Assembly: GCA_944326495.1 (NCBI GenBank)
Contig: CALVEE010000067.1
Coordinates: forward strand, 1 to 8,504
Length of the DNA stretch: 8,504 bases
Reading direction: 5' to 3'
DNA from: Candidatus Gastranaerophilales bacterium
GTDB lineage: Bacteria > Cyanobacteriota > Vampirovibrionia > Gastranaerophilales > Gastranaerophilaceae
The notes under the pieces are model-generated. The model had not been told where the DNA came from. It made no database searches and saw nothing but the letters and a program-made list of their open reading frames with translations. The position numbers were made by a program, and so were the translations under genes. Position 1 is the stretch's first letter. Each line of letters begins with the position of its first letter. This document shows, piece after piece, positions 6,180 through 8,504 of this stretch.

Positions 6180-6208
6180 GTGACAATCTGAATGAATTAA
6201 GATATTAT
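6180..6208 (+). promoter_or_regulatory. Predicted promoter of the 159-residue gene
   Basis: GTGACA (6180-6185) and TATTAT (6203-6208) are separated by 17 bp; each matches the sigma-70 consensus at 5 of 6 positions. Transcription would start near 6215 and give a leader of about 73 nt, long for this window and rich in GGGAGG-like elements. A second possible -10, TATAGT, lies at 6212-6217. Confidence 0.55.
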
Positions 6209-6246
6209 TGATATAGTAATACGGGAGGGGTAAAAGAAATAATCGG

Positions 6247-6278
6247 GAGGATATTCTTATACCTCATAAAAAGAGGAG
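6247..6278 (+). promoter_or_regulatory. Leader hairpin with alternative pairing to the Shine-Dalgarno
   Basis: GAGG-(A)-TAT (6247-6254) pairs with ATA-CCTC (6259-6265) around a TCTT loop, seven pairs with one bulge. The same CCTC (6262-6265) can instead pair with GAGG (6273-6276) in the Shine-Dalgarno of the downstream gene, with a 7-nt loop. The two pairings exclude each other. Each is short, so function is uncertain. Confidence 0.3.
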
Positions 6279-6287
6279 TTTTGGCTC

Positions 6288-6767
6288 GTGTATAATAATA
6301 AGAAGATAGAAACGGTAAATCCGGTGCAAAGTACATTATCAAGGGATGATGACGCTTTTACGGCTCTTTCAACATCAGCTCTGCTTGCAAAAAGCGCTGT
6401 ACCTTATTCTCACAGAAGGATTGCTGATAATTATGTTATAATAAAGCGTATTTATCGTTTTCAAGCTGTTCAGAGCCAGATTACTAATGCAGAAGCACAA
6501 CTCCTTAAAAAATACGATTTTAACAGATTAGAATTTTCTACAATAAAACAGATTAATGAAGAACTTTCTTACCTCAAAAAGTGGTCAACATCAGGAAATG
6601 AACTTTTAAGAAAAGATGCTGATGAACTTCTCAGAATAAGGTCAAAAGAGTTAAAATATATTGTAGCAAGCCGCTACGCTACTGTAACCAATGAAATATA
6701 CAACGGCTACAAAGCTCTGGAAAAATATTTTGAAGAAATTTCTAAGTTTTATTCTCCTATTTGTTAA
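6288..6767 (+). CDS. Helical soluble protein of unknown function, GTG start
   Basis: I do not recognise this 159-residue protein. It has no signal peptide or membrane segment. After a polar N-terminus ('MYNNKKIETVNPVQST') it is almost entirely predicted alpha-helix: 'IADNYVIIKRIYRFQAVQSQ' (45-64), then charged amphipathic helices with regularly spaced Leu/Ile ('INEELSYLKKW' 89-99; 'ELLRKDADELLRIRSKELKY' 105-124; 'NGYKALEKYFEEISKFY' 139-155), suggesting a helical bundle or coiled coil. The GTG at 6288 is chosen because AGAGGAG (6272-6278) lies nine bases upstream and no in-frame ATG occurs nearby; the frame closes just upstream. The N-terminal 'KIETVNP' faintly recalls the 'RINAINP' start of the gene at 3726. 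A strong terminator separates it from metK, and it has its own predicted promoter. The next gene follows after 66 bp without a visible terminator. Confidence 0.7.
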   Translation: MYNNKKIETVNPVQSTLSRDDDAFTALSTSALLAKSAVPYSHRRIADNYVIIKRIYRFQAVQSQITNAEAQLLKKYDFNRLEFSTIKQINEELSYLKKWSTSGNELLRKDADELLRIRSKELKYIVASRYATVTNEIYNGYKALEKYFEEISKFYSPIC

Positions 6768-6833
6768 GAAATTTTAAAAATCATGCAAATTTTATTTTTA
6801 GAAGTTTTATTATTAGCGGAAGGTTAGATTTTT

Positions 6834-7529
6834 ATGAAAATTAATTCCGTTAATAATAGTAATAATACAAGATTTGAGCATGCACATTTAGAAAGTACAT
6901 ATTCAAAAAACAAAAGAGCAATAGTTGCAGGTATGACAGCTTTAGGTACTGCAGCAAGCTGTGCTGTTATGGCAAAAAAAGGCGGTTATTCTTTAAATCC
7001 AAAAAAAATGTTTAAGAATATAAAAAAATCATACCTTTCCAAAGTATTCTATGATGATAAACAAGTTATTCCAATTGGCATAGGTTCGTCTTTAGGAGGG
7101 CTTGCAGGCGGTTATATGATTGATACCAATAAGGATAATCGCAAAGCAAAACGACGCGAGACTTTGATGCAAATCGGCAATATATCTATACCAATAACAA
7201 TTGTTGATTTTTTATCTAAAAAATGCAAACGTTTCGGGAAAGTACAACAGGCATGCGGTGCTATTGCCGGTATCGGCATTGGAGTTGTCGTCGCAAACTT
7301 TATTATGAACAAACTCTGCAACTTCATATTTAACAATAAATCAGACAGCCGCGGTGTAAAGATTACAGACTTTTCTGCCCACCTTGATGATGCAATATTA
7401 GCTGCTTCATATGTTGCACCAAAATCCGCCTTTATACACGGCGTAGCGCGGGTTATTCCAGTAGCTCTAATGGTCGCCGGAAACGAAGTCGGTAATAAAA
7501 CAGCAAAACAAAACCCTCTCGAAAGATGA
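6834..7529 (+). CDS. Hydrophobic multi-segment membrane protein with MKIN N-terminus (unknown function)
   Basis: The 231-residue protein starts 'MKINSVNNSNNTRF', like the Met-basic-Ile-Asn start of the gene at 3726, but lacks an obvious Phe-x-Gly motif. Hydrophobic, glycine-rich segments lie at about 28-48, 78-97 ('GIGSSLGGLAGGYMI'), 112-127, 139-163 ('GAIAGIGIGVVVANFIM') and 186-218, separated by strongly basic loops such as 'NKDNRKAKRRET' and 'SKKCKRFGK'. This suggests four or five membrane-associated segments with positively charged cytoplasmic loops. No catalytic motif or known domain is recognisable. The ribosome-binding site GGAAGG (6818-6823) is about ten bases from the ATG, a long spacing. 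TATTAT at 6808-6813 could be a -10 but has no convincing -35, so the gene may be expressed from the promoter at 6180. Confidence 0.72.
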   Translation: MKINSVNNSNNTRFEHAHLESTYSKNKRAIVAGMTALGTAASCAVMAKKGGYSLNPKKMFKNIKKSYLSKVFYDDKQVIPIGIGSSLGGLAGGYMIDTNKDNRKAKRRETLMQIGNISIPITIVDFLSKKCKRFGKVQQACGAIAGIGIGVVVANFIMNKLCNFIFNNKSDSRGVKITDFSAHLDDAILAASYVAPKSAFIHGVARVIPVALMVAGNEVGNKTAKQNPLER

Positions 7530-7558
7530 TGTTTAGGGGCAAGCCCCTCTATACATCA
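7527..7558. repeat. Hairpin-forming inverted repeat starting in the stop codon
   Basis: TGATGT (7527-7532) pairs with ACATCA (7553-7558), and AGGGG (7535-7539) with CCCCT (7544-7548), around a CAAG loop with a small internal loop between the two stems. The outer arm begins at the TGA stop of the 231-residue gene. No T run follows, so it is not a normal intrinsic terminator. Transcript-end protection or a barrier between the convergent genes is possible. Confidence 0.5.
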
Positions 7559-7587
7559 CCATCCGCATACAAAATCTTCACACTCCC

Positions 7588-7611
7588 AAAATCTTAAAAA
7601 CTGTTAAGATT
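7588..7611 (-). terminator. Weak intrinsic terminator of the 50-residue gene
   Basis: On the minus strand AATCTTAA (7611-7604) and TTAAGATT (7597-7590) form a perfect 8-bp AT-rich stem with a 6-nt loop, followed by a short T run (four T including the stem end). The left arm overlaps the TAA stop codon of the 50-residue gene. Low GC makes termination uncertain. Confidence 0.4.
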
Positions 7612-7762
7612 AAGCAAGTCCAAGAGCTTTTTTGTACCAAGAGAATGATTCGATGTCATAACCGTTAAAGGTTGTTCTTAATTGTTGTTTTTTCAGATAA
7701 TTTTCAAATTCATCCGTGAATGCAGATTTAACTGTTTTCTTTTCTTTAGAGATTAATTTCAT
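7610..7762 (-). CDS. 50-residue small protein of unknown function
   Basis: Reading the minus strand from the ATG at 7762 to the TAA at 7610-7612 gives 50 residues, beginning 'MKLISKEKKTVKSAFTDEF' and ending 'FSWYKKALGLA'. AGGAG (7775-7771) is eight bases before the ATG, a strong Shine-Dalgarno, and a hairpin with a short T run follows the stop, so it looks like a real gene despite its size. The protein is polar and slightly basic, with a Lys-rich first helix, a central 'ENYLKKQQLRTTFNGYDIES' segment and two aromatic residues near the end; it has no membrane segment or signal peptide. I recognise no family. A small regulatory protein, a peptide precursor with a charged leader, or a remnant of a longer gene are all possible. 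A TATAAA-like -10 lies at 7804-7799 on the same strand without a good -35. Confidence 0.65.
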   Translation of the reverse strand: MKLISKEKKTVKSAFTDEFENYLKKQQLRTTFNGYDIESFSWYKKALGLA

Positions 7763-7868
7763 TTTTCTTTCTCCTATTTTAGTAACACACTTAATATATT
7801 TATACCGGTGTTAAGTAGAATTACTTTCCTCCCGATATGTTGGTTTTTATCCAGTTAACTTTCTACAC

Positions 7869-7894
7869 TTTTATGCGTTGATTTTAGCATAAAA
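7869..7894. repeat. Inverted repeat in the divergent region
   Basis: TTTTATGC (7869-7876) and GCATAAAA (7887-7894) are perfect complements with a 10-bp spacer. The stem is AT-rich and has no T run on either strand, so it may be a protein-binding dyad rather than a terminator. Confidence 0.4.
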
Positions 7895-8006
7895 AGAGCA
7901 TTTGCGCAATCCATATATGAAGAATTGTAAGCAAATTTATAAAAAATTATTCTTAAGGATAATGAGTATATAATCACAAAGAATGTTTTTATATACTAAA
8001 ATTCAA

Positions 8007-8035
8007 TTGATTTAATAAGATGTTTAGGTTATCCT
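8007..8035 (+). promoter_or_regulatory. Candidate promoter of the FAD-dependent dehydrogenase gene
   Basis: TTGATT (8007-8012) and TATCCT (8030-8035) are 17 bp apart; the -35 is identical to that predicted for metK, and the -10 matches 4 of 6. Transcription would start near 8042, about 29 nt before the ATG. The perfect TATAAT at 7969-7974 is an alternative but lacks a -35. Confidence 0.4.
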
Positions 8036-8038
8036 AAA
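8023..8038. promoter_or_regulatory. Palindromic operator candidate, DtxR/IdeR-like
   Basis: TTTAGG (8023-8028) and CCTAAA (8033-8038) form a perfect dyad with a TTAT spacer. Over 8024-8037 the sequence agrees with the left 14 bases of the DtxR/IdeR consensus (TWAGGTTAGSCTAA...) at all but one position, though the right end does not continue. It covers the predicted -10, where repressor binding would block transcription. Identity of the regulator is inference. Confidence 0.4.
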
Positions 8039-8070
8039 TAGGTAGACAGGGTAAGTTAGGAGTATCTGGA

Positions 8071-8504
8071 ATGTATAATGTAGCGATAATCGGTGCCGGG
8101 CCTGCCGGAATTTTTTCGGCTCTTGAAATAGTAAAGCTTCGCCCAGAGTGGAAAGTTGTTCTTATTGAAAAGGGGCAGAAAATAGAAAACAGAAAATGTC
8201 CTTTAAGAGAAGGCTCTCCCAAGTGTGTAAATTGCAAACGCTGCGGCTTATTATGCGGCTGGGGCGGAGCAGGAGCGTTTTCAGACGGAAAACTTACGCT
8301 GACTCCTGATGTAGGCGGACATTTAGTTGATTATATGCCGAGAGAAAAAGTAGAAAAGCTTATCAGCTATGCTGATAATATGTACCTTGAACATGGTGCT
8401 ACAGATGAAGTTTTCGGAACTGATATGGAGACTTTCCGCGAAATCGAGCGTCAGGCGGTACTTGCAGAGCTCAAATTAGTACATTCACCTGTAAGGCATC
8501 TGGG
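8071..8504 (+). CDS. FAD-dependent dehydrogenase, COG2509 type, N-terminal part (3' end outside the window)
   Basis: The first 144 codons of a flavoprotein are present; the frame runs open to the end. 'YNVAIIGAGPAGIFSALE' (2-19) is a GxGxxG Rossmann motif, and E33 ending 'KVVLIEKG' is placed to bind the FAD ribose. Five cysteines follow (C43, C52, C55, C58, C62) in 'KCPLREG...KCVNCKRCGLLCGWGG', then 'GWGGAGAFSDGKLTL' (63-77). This Cys-rich segment plus GWGGAGAFSDGKL is characteristic of the uncharacterised FAD-dependent dehydrogenases of COG2509, usually around 450-480 residues; the substrate is not known to me. The cysteine spacing suggests a metal or iron-sulfur site, but this is inferred. 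The start is well supported by AGGAG (8058-8062), eight bases upstream. Confidence 0.88.
   Translation, partial: MYNVAIIGAGPAGIFSALEIVKLRPEWKVVLIEKGQKIENRKCPLREGSPKCVNCKRCGLLCGWGGAGAFSDGKLTLTPDVGGHLVDYMPREKVEKLISYADNMYLEHGATDEVFGTDMETFREIERQAVLAELKLVHSPVRHL

Larger units (their letters stand above)
7763..8070. other. 308-bp divergent intergenic region
   Basis: This gene-free, AT-rich stretch separates the minus-strand 50-residue gene from the plus-strand dehydrogenase. It holds a weak dyad TAACAC (7783-7788)/GTGTTA (7808-7813) near the minus-strand gene. On the minus strand a CGGGAGG resembles the leader of the 159-residue gene. It also holds the hairpin at 7869-7894, a palindrome TTGCGCAA (7902-7909), and a perfect TATAAT (7969-7974) without a good -35. 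The likely dehydrogenase promoter with its palindrome lies at 8007-8038. No ORF with a credible ribosome-binding site was found, and no RNA gene is recognised. Confidence 0.6.

Noticed and set aside
6768..6833. Terminator between the 159- and 231-residue genes
   Set aside because: The only complementarity is short A/T palindromes (AAATTT) that would not form a stable stem; no GC-containing hairpin is present.
7902..7909. Palindrome TTGCGCAA as an operator
   Set aside because: It is a single 8-bp palindrome away from any predicted promoter box, so chance occurrence is likely.
8034..8237. Minus-strand open frame of 67 residues over the start of the dehydrogenase gene
   Set aside because: It is antisense to a clear FAD-binding protein, has no ribosome-binding site, and its composition is that of a reverse-frame shadow.

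Overview
The window is AT-rich, gene-dense bacterial chromosome with no phage, insertion sequence, CRISPR array, rRNA or tRNA visible. The best guess is a gut-type, non-photosynthetic relative of Cyanobacteria (Vampirovibrionia/Melainabacteria, order Gastranaerophilales). This rests on low GC, a long (422-residue) MetK, flagellar-type genes in a gene-dense AT-rich background, and several small proteins starting Met-basic/polar-Ile-Asn/Ala followed by a Phe-x-Gly motif. I associate that N-terminus with these genomes from memory and could not check it, so the assignment is tentative.

Layout. 1-1113 (+): the tail of a beta-propeller-like protein, then a SAM-dependent O-methyltransferase 9 bp later. 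1110-2930 (-): flhB, then a FliA-like sigma factor with its own very good promoter; the sigma gene meets the methyltransferase tail-to-tail with overlapping stop codons. 3016-4034 (+): a small LapA-like membrane protein and two adjacent small glycine-zipper proteins, closed by a strong terminator. 4129-6110 (+): clpP and metK, closed by a textbook terminator. 6288-7529 (+): two unrecognised proteins, one helical and soluble, one hydrophobic. 7610-7762 (-): a 50-residue gene with an excellent ribosome-binding site. 7763-8070: a 308-bp divergent regulatory region. 8071-end (+): start of a cysteine-containing FAD-dependent dehydrogenase (COG2509 type).

How the genes relate. FlhB and the FliA-like sigma factor form a plausible flagellar export/late-gene-transcription pair. 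ClpP and MetK are housekeeping and only neighbours. The two glycine-zipper genes and the 159-residue gene share leader sequence elements, which suggests common control. The dehydrogenase has a palindrome like DtxR/IdeR operators over its predicted -10, hinting at metal-responsive control.

Points most worth a second look: the recurring N-terminal motif with the paired glycine-zipper proteins; the metK leader, where an upstream sequence is complementary to the Shine-Dalgarno but lies inside the likely promoter; NPIH instead of NPTH at the FlhB autocleavage site; and the unannotated 50-residue gene. No complete new system can be demonstrated from sequence alone.
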